A stretch of DNA of 64,000 nucleotides from Leishmania martiniquensis (Eukaryota > Euglenozoa > Kinetoplastea > Trypanosomatida > Trypanosomatidae): the NCBI RefSeq assembly GCF_017916325.1, contig NC_090158.1:692501-756500 (forward strand), read 5' to 3'. Every line of letters starts with the position of its first letter. Within the stretch, counting starts at the first letter, position 1. Position numbers and translations under genes: made by a program. Of this stretch, positions 1 through 9,622 are shown in pieces. The notes beneath the pieces are model-generated. The model did not search any database, was not told the DNA's origin, and saw only the letters and a program-made list of their open reading frames with translations.

Positions 1-1595
1 AACGCACTGCGGCGAGGCGGTGCTTTACTCATGTCTGTATGCCTCTCCCTTCCTCGCTTTCTCCTCCTCCTTCCGCGTGTACATATATATATATACATTG
101 TGTGTGTGTGCTAGATGTATATCACCCATTTTCCTACTGACCGTGTTGACGGCTGCTTTGCCCCCCCCCCCCATCCTCTCCATCTTCTCTCTCTGGGTGC
201 GCCTTTATTTGATCTTGAGACGGTGAAATGTTGTGAGGGCGGCGCGCGTGCTGAAGTCCGTTTGTCGCCGCCGCAACTGACTCGCTCGCTCCATTGCCCC
301 TCTGCGCGCACCACTTCGCTGACGCCGCACTCTCTCCGCCATTGAGACATATGTTGACATCTCTGTGTCGCACCGCTGCTGTTGTGCCCGTGGAGCGACA
401 GAGGTGGTCTGGGGGGGAGCGGAAAACTGTAGAGGCCGGCGCAAGCCGCAGGAGGCGGTGTGTGAGGTCTGGCCAAGTGGAGCGTAGCAGGAGAGGGAAG
501 AGAGGCGATAGGGGCTGAAGTAAGGGCGGCAAACTGGCGAGTGGCACATCTACTGCCCCTCCCCGACCTCCATTATTGCACCGTCTACCCCCGCACCCCC
601 CCTCCTCCTCCACCACCGGCACACATATACGGCCTCGTCTTTTATTTCCTTCCCTCTCTACTCACTGCGAGCTCACCCCTTTGGGGGGAAGCGGGCCGGC
701 TGCCGCACTCTTTTACCCCCCCTTTCCCTTGGGTGTTGGTGCCTTCCGCCATCCCACATATGCTTCCACGTGGCGGATGAGCTAACGCCATACTAATTTA
801 CCCCTCCCTCCCTCCCTCCCCCCTCTTTCCCCTCCGAGCGGCTTCCTTAAGCGCGAACGGCGGCACGTGTGTACCTTCTCCATTTTTCCCTGCCAAGAAG
901 CACAAGCAGAGCAGCATCAGTCAGTGATGGGGCTGCAAAGGCCCTTTAGCGACAGAGGTTGTGGGGGGCCCTCAATAGTAGTGGGTGCGATAGGGATATG
1001 GTGCGGGTGGGAGGAGGGCGGGTCAGCGCAAGCTTGTGTGCGTGTGTATCTGTTCTTGCGCATCTGCGGATCATGTAAGAACGGCCTAGACGTCCGCACA
1101 CCCACTCGTCCGCTCACTCACTGTGAGGCCGCCCCTAGTCCCAGCTCTCCCCCTCCCTTTGCTTACTTGTCAGCGGAGATTGTATCTCCCCGTTGCACTT
1201 GTGTGGCGTGAGCGACGCACGTTGGCGGCCTCCTCCTTCCTCACCTGATGTGCATTGGGCTCATGCGCCGCAGATACCGCTGCCGCGGAAGGCTGAGCGT
1301 CTGTTTTCTGCCCAACTCCCCCCACCCCCATTCTCTCTCCCCTTCTCTTTCGACCCCATGGCGTCGCCTCACACCACTCCTCTCGCACTCCCCACCCGAT
1401 GATGCGGCTATGACTGCCTTGACCAAGTCACACGCATACGGCGGACGAAGTCACTAAAGAGCACTAAAGTCTGACATTGCAGCGGGCGACACTTTGTGAG
1501 CCCTTGCCCACTCACCCCGCGACCGACACGTACCCCTGAGCAGCAGGCTACCGCTGTTTGTCCGAGCATCGACGTTCTCCTTCCCTACACGCAGA
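1..1595. other. Intergenic / 5' leader region without a gene
   Basis: C/T-rich spacer with a C10 run near 163-172 and several pyrimidine tracts, the strongest about 1311-1400, which probably directs trans-splicing of the adenylate-kinase-like gene. The left part is presumably the 3' UTR of a gene outside the window. The open frames here are short and have no codon-like composition. Confidence 0.6.
81..110. repeat. AT/TG microsatellite
   Basis: An (AT)n run is followed directly by (TG)6. This is simple sequence in a spacer with no visible function. Confidence 0.85.
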
Positions 1596-2453
1596 ATGGC
1601 GTCGGCAGCCTACTACAAGAAGAAGCAGGCGCAGCAGCATCTCGCGATCAGCGAGGTGCAAGCCATCACAGAAGCGCTGGTCGCAACGGTGGCCCAGTCC
1701 CGCCCTCGAAGCCCCCTGCGTGCTTTGCTTCACGCGCTGGACCGCATGGAGGGCGAGGAGTCGGGAGACGGGTCTGCGGCCGCTGCCGCTGCGGCGCCTC
1801 TTGTCACGCCGCTCTTCGTCCTTCTTACGGGCCCACCTGGCTGCGGTAAGTCGGTGCAGGCCTCCCATCTCGCCGCCTCTCTGGGCGGGGTTCACTGCTC
1901 CGTGCCGTCCTTGGCGCGAGACGCAGTAAACGGCGGTCGGCTGCCCGGTGCGAAAGACGCGTACGTACCCCCCTCTCTCCAAGCCGAGGTTCGGGCCGCA
2001 AGGGAGTCGCCCGCGCAGTCGATGCCGTCACTGCCGCCGGCGTCGGCCTCTCCCGGCTCGCTGCCACCCGATCTCGCGGCGCGGCTCATTGTGAATCGCA
2101 TGCAGTACGAGACCGGCCAGCGCCGATCTGCTGCGGACGCTGCTGTGGCGGCAGGGGTGCAGCGCCCCCCGTCGACTGTGTTCTTTGTACTAGACGGCTA
2201 CCCATCCACCATTGCCGAGGCGCTGGCGCTGGAGGCCGCGGCAGGGCAAGATATTTCTGTGGTGGTTTCTCTACGCTGCTCCGCCCAATGTCTGGAGGCG
2301 CGCCGCCGCTCTCCCGTCGATCCTGCTCGCCTTGCGTCCCTTAGCGTTTTTGAAGAGTACTGGAGCGCGCAGCAGAAGCTGAAGTTTGTGGATGGCTCGC
2401 AGAGCATCCCTGCTGTCACGCGGCAGGCGCTGGCCATTCTGCAAGAGGCGTAG
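1596..2453 (+). CDS. Adenylate-kinase-like P-loop protein with DPY-30-like N-terminus
   Basis: 285 aa. Adenylate kinases convert ATP+AMP to 2 ADP. Seen: a perfect Walker A GPPGCGKS at residues 79-86, a DGYP motif at 200-203 matching the DG(F/Y)P of nucleoside-monophosphate kinases, an arginine-rich stretch at 227-238 in place of a short LID, and a C-terminal VDGSQSIPAVTRQAL-type helix. Residues 15-50 form an amphipathic pair of helices with a central RPxSPL, reminiscent of DPY-30/RIIa docking modules. Trypanosomes are known to have flagellar adenylate kinases with N-terminal extensions, so a flagellar location is inferred. The Ala/Pro-rich stretch 137-160 interrupts the usual NMP-binding region. 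Kinase family is fairly sure, the flagellar role less so. The start is the first ATG, just after a C/T-rich stretch ending in CAG. Confidence 0.75.
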   Translation: MASAAYYKKKQAQQHLAISEVQAITEALVATVAQSRPRSPLRALLHALDRMEGEESGDGSAAAAAAAPLVTPLFVLLTGPPGCGKSVQASHLAASLGGVHCSVPSLARDAVNGGRLPGAKDAYVPPSLQAEVRAARESPAQSMPSLPPASASPGSLPPDLAARLIVNRMQYETGQRRSAADAAVAAGVQRPPSTVFFVLDGYPSTIAEALALEAAAGQDISVVVSLRCSAQCLEARRRSPVDPARLASLSVFEEYWSAQQKLKFVDGSQSIPAVTRQALAILQEA

Positions 2454-3800
2454 AGGGACATGCCTGGAGAGAGCGCGTGCACGCCGTCTTGCTCCTTCCC
2501 TTTCACTCTCTTCCAACTCCACTCGACGGCTGCAGCTTCCCCTCTCCCTCGCTGCCGTCTCATCATGAGGCGTCTGTGAGACTCTCGCCCCCTCTCTCTC
2601 TATCACTTGTGCTTGTTGTGGCCACTGCTGCAGAAGCCACCGCGAATCCTCTTCTTACTCGCTTACGATGCCCTGCCGCCTCTATTGCTTCCGTAGCCCC
2701 CCCCTCTCCCCATTCCCCCCTCTCCTGCGCGCCCAGCGAAGGCAGACCAACTTTGTTGATCTCGGCTCTTTCACCCTGTCAATGCTTGGAAAGAGCATCT
2801 GTCTTCGCTACTCGATGTATACGGCACGAACGAGCTCCACCCCACACCCCGCAGGCAGGCAGACAGGTCTAAGCGTCGGCCAGCGCTAGTCTGCTTCATC
2901 GCTTCCTTTCTCGCTCAGATCGCACTGCTTTATACACTCACGACAGTGCGGTTGCGGTGGTGTTGGTACTAGGCTCGCGGCATCAGTGGCCGATGATGCA
3001 GCCAGCGCTGCCTCACTTGCCGAGTCACGCCTTTGCGTAGTGTAACTATCGCCGACGCACGCTGGCACAGACCAGCGTGTGTGGTGATGTGGCAGCGAGC
3101 ACCGGCGATGGCTCTCTGCCTGATGTGTGGTGTGATGCGGTGAGGTGCCTCACAGTGAATCAAAGAAAGCCGAAGGGATTTGATCAGCGAAGCGGGCGAA
3201 CGGCATCGTTTGCCCGCAGAGAAGGAAGAAAAGGGGCGGGGGGGCCACTTGCCTGTGAGGGGGGCTTCGGCCAGCCATGACGAGCGGCGCTCGTTGCTCC
3301 ATGCGGCAAGGCGCCTACGCACACGACTGCTGCTCCGACGCCCCTTCTCTATCCTCTCCTGTCGCTTGCCGAGGTGAGGCTGGGCAGCACCGCGTTCTCT
3401 TGGGAGCGATTGCGCGTTTTGGGTTCAAGCACCTTGTCGTCGGCTCGACTGAATGCGTGCTTGTATGCCCCTTACAGCGGTGCCGCATGACCGAGTACCT
3501 CTCGCAGCGGCCACGTTGGCGGGGTCGAGCAACTTTGAGTCGCGAAGTCTATCGCGTGCCCACAGCTCATTCTTTCACCAGTCGCACCGTCCCTTTCCGC
3601 TCTCGCGCCTCTCCGTTTCTGTCTCTCTGTCTCCCTCCCACGCGTGTGTCCTCGCCACTCCGCGAGCGTGCCCGTGGCTTTGGTGATTCTGCGCTATCGC
3701 TGCATCGTTTGCTGGCAACGAATCCTTCACCAATAACTGACCCTCCCCCCACCGTCGCGCTGATCTGTCCGCTTCTTTCCTTCGCTCACTCACGAAGGGC
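2454..3800. other. Spacer, no gene
   Basis: 3' UTR followed by pyrimidine-rich tracts (about 2478-2720, 3561-3660 and 3735-3790). AG dinucleotides after the last two are possible splice acceptors for the methyltransferase gene. No codon-like segment was seen. Confidence 0.55.
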
Positions 3801-4520
3801 ATGGCGGACCTCCCTTTTCAGTGGGACGATGGCAACTACATCTCCCCCTTTGTGGCCGCCAGCGAGGCGGACATGGAGGCTTTTGCGGAATGGCTCACTG
3901 CACGTTACCTGAGCCCGATCGTGGCGCACTCCACCGCTTCTCCTCACGGCAGCGAGGAGCAGCGCTGCGGCGCTTCTCAGCCGCATACACTGATGCTTAC
4001 AGACCTCGGCTGTGGCGACGCGACGGCGGCGCTTTCTTTGGCGAAGCACCTCCGCAGAGGCTGGTGCGACTTGTGTGGCAGCACTGGCAGTGCTCCATTG
4101 TCGAGCGGCGCGGCCTCTTTGCATGTCGTTCTGACCGGCGTTGATCTCGACGACGCGCTGCTGGACGCTGCAGCAGCAAACGCATCCGTATTCGCTGTCT
4201 CAGTCGCCTCACCGTCGTCATCGCCGGTGTCGGTGGAGGCGCATCTCCTTTCTCAAGACCTCCACACACTCGACTTGGATGCGCACTTCCCCCGCTGCGC
4301 GCAGGGAGGCGCCGCTTCTCTTGCCTCCCCGACCCGGCCTCCAAACGTGCTGTACATGTACCTCCTGCCCGACGCACTCGCCTTGCTGCGGGAGAGGCTG
4401 GAAGCTATCATGGAGCGCGGCTGGCTGGTGGCGTCGAACCGCTGGCCGATCCCAGGGCTGGACGCCTTTCTGCGGGATCGCGCCGGAAACGTGCACATCT
4501 ATCTTCACGTAGCGCCGTAA
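3801..4520 (+). CDS. Small SAM-dependent methyltransferase, FAM173-like
   Basis: 239 aa class I methyltransferase. Motif I is TDLGCGDA at residues 67-74, the post-II acidic GVDLDD is at 113-118, and a hydrophobic strand ending YMYLLPDAL lies at 185-193. The last resembles the 'YLxP' segment of FAM173/ATPSCKMT-type lysine methyltransferases, which modify mitochondrial ATP-synthase or carrier lysines. There is no obvious transit peptide. Two Ser/Ala-rich loops (92-108 and 136-146) lengthen the fold. The ATG follows a C/T tract and an AG only three bases upstream, so the leader could be very short or start further upstream. The fold is clear, the substrate is not. Confidence 0.7.
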   Translation: MADLPFQWDDGNYISPFVAASEADMEAFAEWLTARYLSPIVAHSTASPHGSEEQRCGASQPHTLMLTDLGCGDATAALSLAKHLRRGWCDLCGSTGSAPLSSGAASLHVVLTGVDLDDALLDAAAANASVFAVSVASPSSSPVSVEAHLLSQDLHTLDLDAHFPRCAQGGAASLASPTRPPNVLYMYLLPDALALLRERLEAIMERGWLVASNRWPIPGLDAFLRDRAGNVHIYLHVAP

Positions 4521-5247
4521 CTTTAAAGACTGATGTGCGCCCCTACGCATGTGCGCTCGTGCAGGTGCGTTGGCGCTACTTCGTCCAAGTCTGTGTCGAC
4601 GCCTTCGAGGCGCATCGTCGACTGCGCGATTCCCTGCGGGTTGGCTGGCACACTGCGCAGTTCCTTCCCCTATTCCCCTCTCCTCTTGGCAGGCGGCAGT
4701 GCCCGTCGCCATAGGCGATGCTGCTGCTGCTGCTTCTAATGAACGGTCCAGTCCTGGAGCCAAACACCGCCATGAGGACGAAGCGCCGTCAGCGCCTCTC
4801 TGCTTCTCGAGCGTACGCACCGTTAGCAGGCGGCGGGCACGTGCTTCCTTCTCTCCAGCGCAGCCTTCGCTCCGTTTGTGTTCTCGACGCCGACCACCTC
4901 TATTCCTGCGCCCTTCGCACTACTCCCCCGTCTTGCCTCCCATTTCTGTCCCCCCCCCACACCCACTCGCTCTTCCTCTTTCGTGGATGATACGCTTTCA
5001 CAGGGAGGCAGTAAAGAGGTGACGTGCGTGCGGACGCTCCGTCACGCATCTCCCCGCTCCTGCTGCGACAGAGGGCCCACATACACATTCATACGCCCAC
5101 ATACACGGGCATAGCGCCACCCCCCCTTCCCCCTCCCTCCTCATCCTCAACTTGTGGGCCCCACCATCGGATAGCAGCAGACGCACACGCATCGCTCCTT
5201 TCTTCGTTCTCCGCTTTGGTGCGTACATCTGCAACGGTCGGCTGGCG
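4521..5247. other. Spacer, no gene
   Basis: 3' UTR and a C-rich tract around 4925-4985 and 5110-5150. AG dinucleotides at 5173-5180 are the likely trans-splice acceptor of the MKS1-like gene, giving a leader of about 70 nt. Confidence 0.55.
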
Positions 5248-7269
5248 ATGGAGTTCTTCCACTTCGCCAGGAGTCAACGCTATCGATCGCGGCTACCGCT
5301 AAGGCAGCTGCAGTTCAAGGTGACCGTCTACCGAGCCCTTGTCGTGGAGGAAGACAGAGCGGAGCTGCTCGTGGAGGCGACGGTGGGATGGGATGACAAG
5401 GTGCTTTCGCCGCCTGAGATACTGAGCCTCTACAAGGATGCGGCGCACCTGTCCCAGAGAGAGGCGGCGAAAGCGATCCCCTACAGCGACAAGCCGTGCG
5501 ATCCTGGTGACGCTACTGCACTGGAGCCGGACGGCGCGCCGCCGGCGTGTTCTCCAGGCGCAGTGCCAGAGCCCATCACTCGTCCCCTCCTGTCACTCCT
5601 GCCCGATACGCTGTCTCTCCCGGCACCGTCAGACATCGTCGCACAGCTCCGGAGGCTGAAGTTTTTCCTCTTCACCCGTCCTTCGCTGGAAGACTTCATC
5701 AACCGCGCAGAAGAGGACGTGCCGGTGGACCCGTCGCCGGGCCCTAGCCTCTTGGCACCCATCATATTGCGCCAGCATCGACGGGATCATCAGCCCAACC
5801 GCCGCATGTTTTTTATGTGGGCCGCTGGCGAACTGCAAGTGTGCGGCCAACCTGCAGGCGCTGAATCGACTGCCCCCGTGGAAGGCGTTGGCTGTGGCGG
5901 TGCCGATGAAGAAGCGCAAGCGGACGCTTTGCGCAAAAAGGGTCCCGCGACCGACGCGGCTTCCTCTGCGCATCCCACGGCTACTGCGGCCGCCGATGTG
6001 AAGTCATCGATAGACATGGACGACGTCACGTGGAGCGGTGATGAGCGTGTCCTGTGCACCCTAACTGCCGAACAGGATGAGCGTTTCTTTACAGCAAAGC
6101 CAAGCCTTGGCGAGTTGCACACATTATTGGTCGATGCCGCCTACATTTACACGTTTCGCGTAACAGTGTCGCACGCAGATGCATCAGCCGGATGGCTGGG
6201 GCAATGGGCGGGGAACGGGGCGCGACAGGACGTATTAGCCGACGGTCGTCTCTCACCCTCCTCGATTGCCCCTCTCGAGGTACTGCTGTCTAACGTGCGC
6301 GACGTTGCTCGGTACGTAGAGGAGCAGTGCGAGGCTCTCGGGGTGAGCAAAGGCGCGCTGTCGCGGCGCCTTCTTCGGCAGGCGGCCATGATGGCCCCAC
6401 CAGATCGTGGAGGCACCGACGCTGGCGCTTCGGCATCTGATCCATCGTCATCGGGTGGCGCTCGTCGTCGCCACAGACGGGGAGCGCTGGGCGCGGTCAT
6501 GCCGCTTTCTCCCGCGGCTGACCGTGCCGGGGCGGCATGCTCGGCGAAGATCGCGGCGTCTTCGTCAAGGTCGCCGCATGCGACCCCTCACGGAGTCGCG
6601 CTCCTCCCCCGAGTCGGCGCCATGCGCAGCACCGCAACGCTACCGCACGGCCTCTGTCAGTACTACGTATTTGGTACAGTGGACCGCTGCGTCGGCATCG
6701 CGGAGCCGACATTGTTTGTGCGCTGCCAACTTGTCGAGGACGAGGCTGCCGCCGCCTCGATGTACGAATCGCTCCCCTCGTCGTCATCGCCGTCTTCGTG
6801 CGCTGTGTGCACGTTCAGCTCGCAGCTCGCCCACGCTGGCACATTTGTCGAAGGAGAATTTCTGCTGGACATCGATCACGTCTTCAACGTGCCTTTTGAG
6901 TACTCCTTCGTCGGGGCAGCGTTGCCGTGCAGCCCACTGCGACTCGTCGCGACTGCCTTTGCGGAGGGGACCGCCGCGGAGGGGTTGCAGGCGCCCGTCG
7001 CCTACGCCTGCGTCTCGCTCCCGACCGCCAGCCCCGGTCGCCACGCATTGAAAGCGCCGATGTGGGCCCCACACAAGACCGGTGCGGAATTTCTCTGCTC
7101 CACGCTGATCGGCGGTGCGCCTGGGCTCGTGGATGCACGACAGGCCGGCCCTGCCCCGGCATACCGCACTGGGCTCAACGTGAAGGAGGGCCTCTACGCG
7201 GACAGCGTTGGCGTGCTGCACATCACGGTGAGTGTACTCCATCACATACACCTGCACACTTCAAACTGA
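5248..7269 (+). CDS. MKS1: MKS1-like B9-domain protein (ciliary transition zone)
   Basis: 673 aa. MKS1 with B9D1/B9D2 builds the transition-zone gate at the flagellum base. Seen: the N-terminus YRSRLPLRQLQFKV (12-25) matches the MKS1 opening, followed by a GWDDK segment (48-52) like the GWQEK of MKS1 and a VLCTLTAEQ strand like the MKS1 'VLCTLKV'. The B9 domain spans about residues 472-660, with YYVFGTVD at its start, the diagnostic LPTASPGRH near 589-597, an IGG strand, and a closing GVLHITVSVL. It is longer than the human protein because of low-complexity loops at 90-110, 200-260 and 390-465. The chosen ATG is the first after AGs at 5173-5180, although the frame stays open to 5152. Confidence 0.85.
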   Translation: MEFFHFARSQRYRSRLPLRQLQFKVTVYRALVVEEDRAELLVEATVGWDDKVLSPPEILSLYKDAAHLSQREAAKAIPYSDKPCDPGDATALEPDGAPPACSPGAVPEPITRPLLSLLPDTLSLPAPSDIVAQLRRLKFFLFTRPSLEDFINRAEEDVPVDPSPGPSLLAPIILRQHRRDHQPNRRMFFMWAAGELQVCGQPAGAESTAPVEGVGCGGADEEAQADALRKKGPATDAASSAHPTATAAADVKSSIDMDDVTWSGDERVLCTLTAEQDERFFTAKPSLGELHTLLVDAAYIYTFRVTVSHADASAGWLGQWAGNGARQDVLADGRLSPSSIAPLEVLLSNVRDVARYVEEQCEALGVSKGALSRRLLRQAAMMAPPDRGGTDAGASASDPSSSGGARRRHRRGALGAVMPLSPAADRAGAACSAKIAASSSRSPHATPHGVALLPRVGAMRSTATLPHGLCQYYVFGTVDRCVGIAEPTLFVRCQLVEDEAAAASMYESLPSSSSPSSCAVCTFSSQLAHAGTFVEGEFLLDIDHVFNVPFEYSFVGAALPCSPLRLVATAFAEGTAAEGLQAPVAYACVSLPTASPGRHALKAPMWAPHKTGAEFLCSTLIGGAPGLVDARQAGPAPAYRTGLNVKEGLYADSVGVLHITVSVLHHIHLHTSN

Positions 7270-8033
7270 AGCACGCCACTAAACCCTGCAACAATGCCCT
7301 CTCTGTTGGCGCAGTGATAGACCGTCACCTTGACAGGCTGCCACCTGCTGCGTGCCCTTCCAGAGGCCGTCTCTCTTAAAGGTTGCGCGTGTGCGGGTCC
7401 TTAGATTGTCTTGACCTTGCGAGCACTGTGCCTGCTACGATGGCAGACACGTGGGGGCTAACGGCATATTGCTGAACGCGATTACAACCCAACGGGTGAG
7501 GAGGAGAGAGGGAGAGTCCTGGTACGCGTGTGCACGCCTGAGCCACTCAACCCCGGGCGTGGCGGCAGGTGTGGAACGAAGGGCGAGGGACACGCTCGAC
7601 AGCGCGATCTCTTGCGCCGCTCTCTCCGTCCTTATCCTTTCGCTTGCTTTGTACTGCAGCTGCGCGCTCCACCCCAGCGAGGGGGGTGATGGGCGGAGGA
7701 GGCCAGGGCATGCCATGCCCAGCGTTGCGACGTTCTCCGTCCCTCAGCCCCGTATATTACCCCCCTTCCTCTATCATTACCTTTCCACTGCCTCTCTTTA
7801 CATCGCTTTCTATTCCCATCACTGCGACTGTTGTGCTGTGCCGTTGCGGCGCACACCTGCACAGGGAGCTGCTGCGCGCCGCAGATTATTCGTCTCTTAC
7901 CCCACTCCGCGAACATCGAGGAAGGGCGTGAGGTAAGCGGACAGGAATGCGCTGGCCGCCCCCTCTTCTTACGCCCCCATCTGTTTCCCCTCGCTGTGCT
8001 CCTCTTGTGTCTTTAGCGGGCCCACGCGTTGCG
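7270..8033. other. Spacer, no gene
   Basis: 3' UTR, then pyrimidine tracts 7730-7830 and 7958-8014. No codon-like frame is seen. Confidence 0.55.
8015..8016 (+). promoter_or_regulatory. Candidate trans-splice acceptor AG
   Basis: AG after a long C/T tract ending TGTGTCTTTAG, 17 nt upstream of the ATG at 8034. It lies inside the open frame that starts at 7947 and so excludes that upstream start. Confidence 0.6.
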
Positions 8034-8426
8034 ATGCAGCCCATCTCATCCGCCGTGCCAGTGGACACATACGCGGCGCCACGTGTGAACGCCTCCTACA
8101 AGCGCGCGAATGGCGAAGCCCCCCTTTCCCGTAGCCGCGCTATCGACAGGGAGCTTCCCTGCGTGCCAGCTCTCGTGCGCCTTCAACTGCAGTGCCTCTC
8201 TGAGAGCGACATACGCGCGTTGGAGCTTCGGGTGAAGTATCAGGCGCGGGATGCCGCGCGCAGTCAGCGCATGGAAGCGCGCGCCAGCCGTGTTTCTGCT
8301 GAGGCCCATGCCATAGCGGAGCAGCGCAGCAGCATGCTACGCCAGCGTGCTGCCCGACATGCCAAGGTGGCCGGAGAGGTGCGTGTCAAGAAGGTCCTCG
8401 AGGAGTACCGCGCCATCGGCATGTGA
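8034..8426 (+). CDS. Conserved-looking small helical protein, function unknown
   Basis: 130 aa, not recognised. Residues 1-45 are polar with many Ser/Pro. Residues 50-128 look like one long charged helix rich in Arg/Glu/Ala, with heptad-like spacing (for example RALELRVKYQARDAARSQRMEAR), consistent with a coiled coil. There is no membrane segment or signal peptide. G/C preference at codon third positions matches neighbouring genes. The start is the first ATG after the AG at 8015-8016. It could be a structural or flagellar component, but nothing in the sequence proves that. Confidence 0.65.
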   Translation: MQPISSAVPVDTYAAPRVNASYKRANGEAPLSRSRAIDRELPCVPALVRLQLQCLSESDIRALELRVKYQARDAARSQRMEARASRVSAEAHAIAEQRSSMLRQRAARHAKVAGEVRVKKVLEEYRAIGM

Positions 8427-9190
8427 TTCTCCGCATAGATGATAGCCGTTTTTCGGTGGCAGTCTTGATTGCATCTACAGACACCGCGCCTCGTACATCT
8501 GCTCGACAGCCCCCCCCCCATTGCCCCTGCGCAGTCCGACAGGCATTATCATTATGCGGGCAAACAGACGGCGCGGCGCTTGTGAGAGGCTGGTACACCA
8601 TAGACGCGCCCGAAGAGTGCGATGGACGGAAGGGACCACAGATGGGGCCATAGGAGGCACCAAACAGGGTCCATGCGCACAGCGCTGGGGAACCAGCGTG
8701 GGCTGCCTGGGGTGTATTGCCTCCACCGCCGCATCCAGGGGCTGCCGTCTGCCCCTCTCAAAGGGCGCAGCGAAGCCCTTTGGCATAGCGGTGAGCCAAT
8801 GGGTGCTCGGTCGGTGGGCAGTGACAGCGCCGCGTGCGCAGGTGCATCTCCCTTCACCATCATCTTCGCATCTTGTCTGCCTTTTCTCTTCCCTCTACGT
8901 GTGCCCGCACATATGCGTCTCTTGCTCTCGCGCTTCTCTGCGAGAGCGCACCTGTACACGAGCACGCACCCTTCAGCGACTGCGCCCTTGGCCATCACGA
9001 GCATCCTTCGCTGCGCATTCACGCCTACGCGTACTCGCGCGCACGAGCGTTGGGGACTGCGCAGCTGTACACCGCAGTGGCGGCAGCATATCGCTGATTC
9101 TCCCTCTCGTTTACTTTTTTTGCCCTTCTTGCGATCCGGCATCACTGCGGGCCCTCTGCGCTCGAACACGAGTCTTGTTAGCTCCCGCAC
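8427..9190. other. Spacer, mixed-composition 3' UTR block
   Basis: About 8510-8850 is unusually free of C/T runs and of mixed composition, directly downstream of a stop codon. Pyrimidine tracts return at 8850-8935 and 9095-9130. AGs at 9171-9172 and 9180-9181 are possible acceptors for the next gene. Confidence 0.5.
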
Positions 9191-9205
9191 ATGCAGAGGA
9201 CAGCG

Positions 9206-9622
9206 ATGGGTGACCCGGCAAATATCAACCACTATGATGCACGCGCCTACACCCAAAGGGGTGCGACGCGGCGTGTGGTGGTACGCGAGAAGCCTCTTTT
9301 GAAGTCTCGCATGCAGCGCATTGTGGACTACCTGCGCCCAACCACCCGCCATGGCTTCAACATTGTCGGCACCTTCGAGCTGAGCAAAGTTATGTTGTGT
9401 ATCGTCTTCCCCGTCTTTATGCTGCTCTACTGGAAGAGTAAGGAGAAGGACCTTCCGAACAGCTGGGAGCAGCAGTTCGGTGGGCTGCAGCACCGCCAGT
9501 TCCGCGAGGAAGAGCTACCGGAGCGCGAGACAGACTACTTCAGCATCATTGAAAACTTCCAGGAGCGCCGCGAGGCCGCGCTGCAGAAGAAGCGGGAGTC
9601 GCTGCAGAATAGAATCGTCTAA
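9206..9622 (+). CDS. Small one-TM protein, PET100-like cytochrome oxidase assembly candidate
   Basis: 138 aa from this ATG (143 aa from an in-frame ATG at 9191). The first 45 residues are Arg-rich and could target mitochondria. One TM segment lies at 58-77 (FELSKVMLCIVFPVFMLLYW), followed by an acidic/charged C-terminal helix ending ENFQERREAALQKKRE. The order 'F-E-x-x-K/R, hydrophobic span with FPV, then a charged helix' resembles PET100, a small inner-membrane factor for complex IV assembly that is otherwise only about 70-110 aa. That identity is an inference from a short pattern. Being a generic small mitochondrial membrane protein is the safer reading. Which of the two ATGs is used cannot be told. 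Confidence 0.65.
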   Translation: MGDPANINHYDARAYTQRGATRRVVVREKPLLKSRMQRIVDYLRPTTRHGFNIVGTFELSKVMLCIVFPVFMLLYWKSKEKDLPNSWEQQFGGLQHRQFREEELPERETDYFSIIENFQERREAALQKKRESLQNRIV

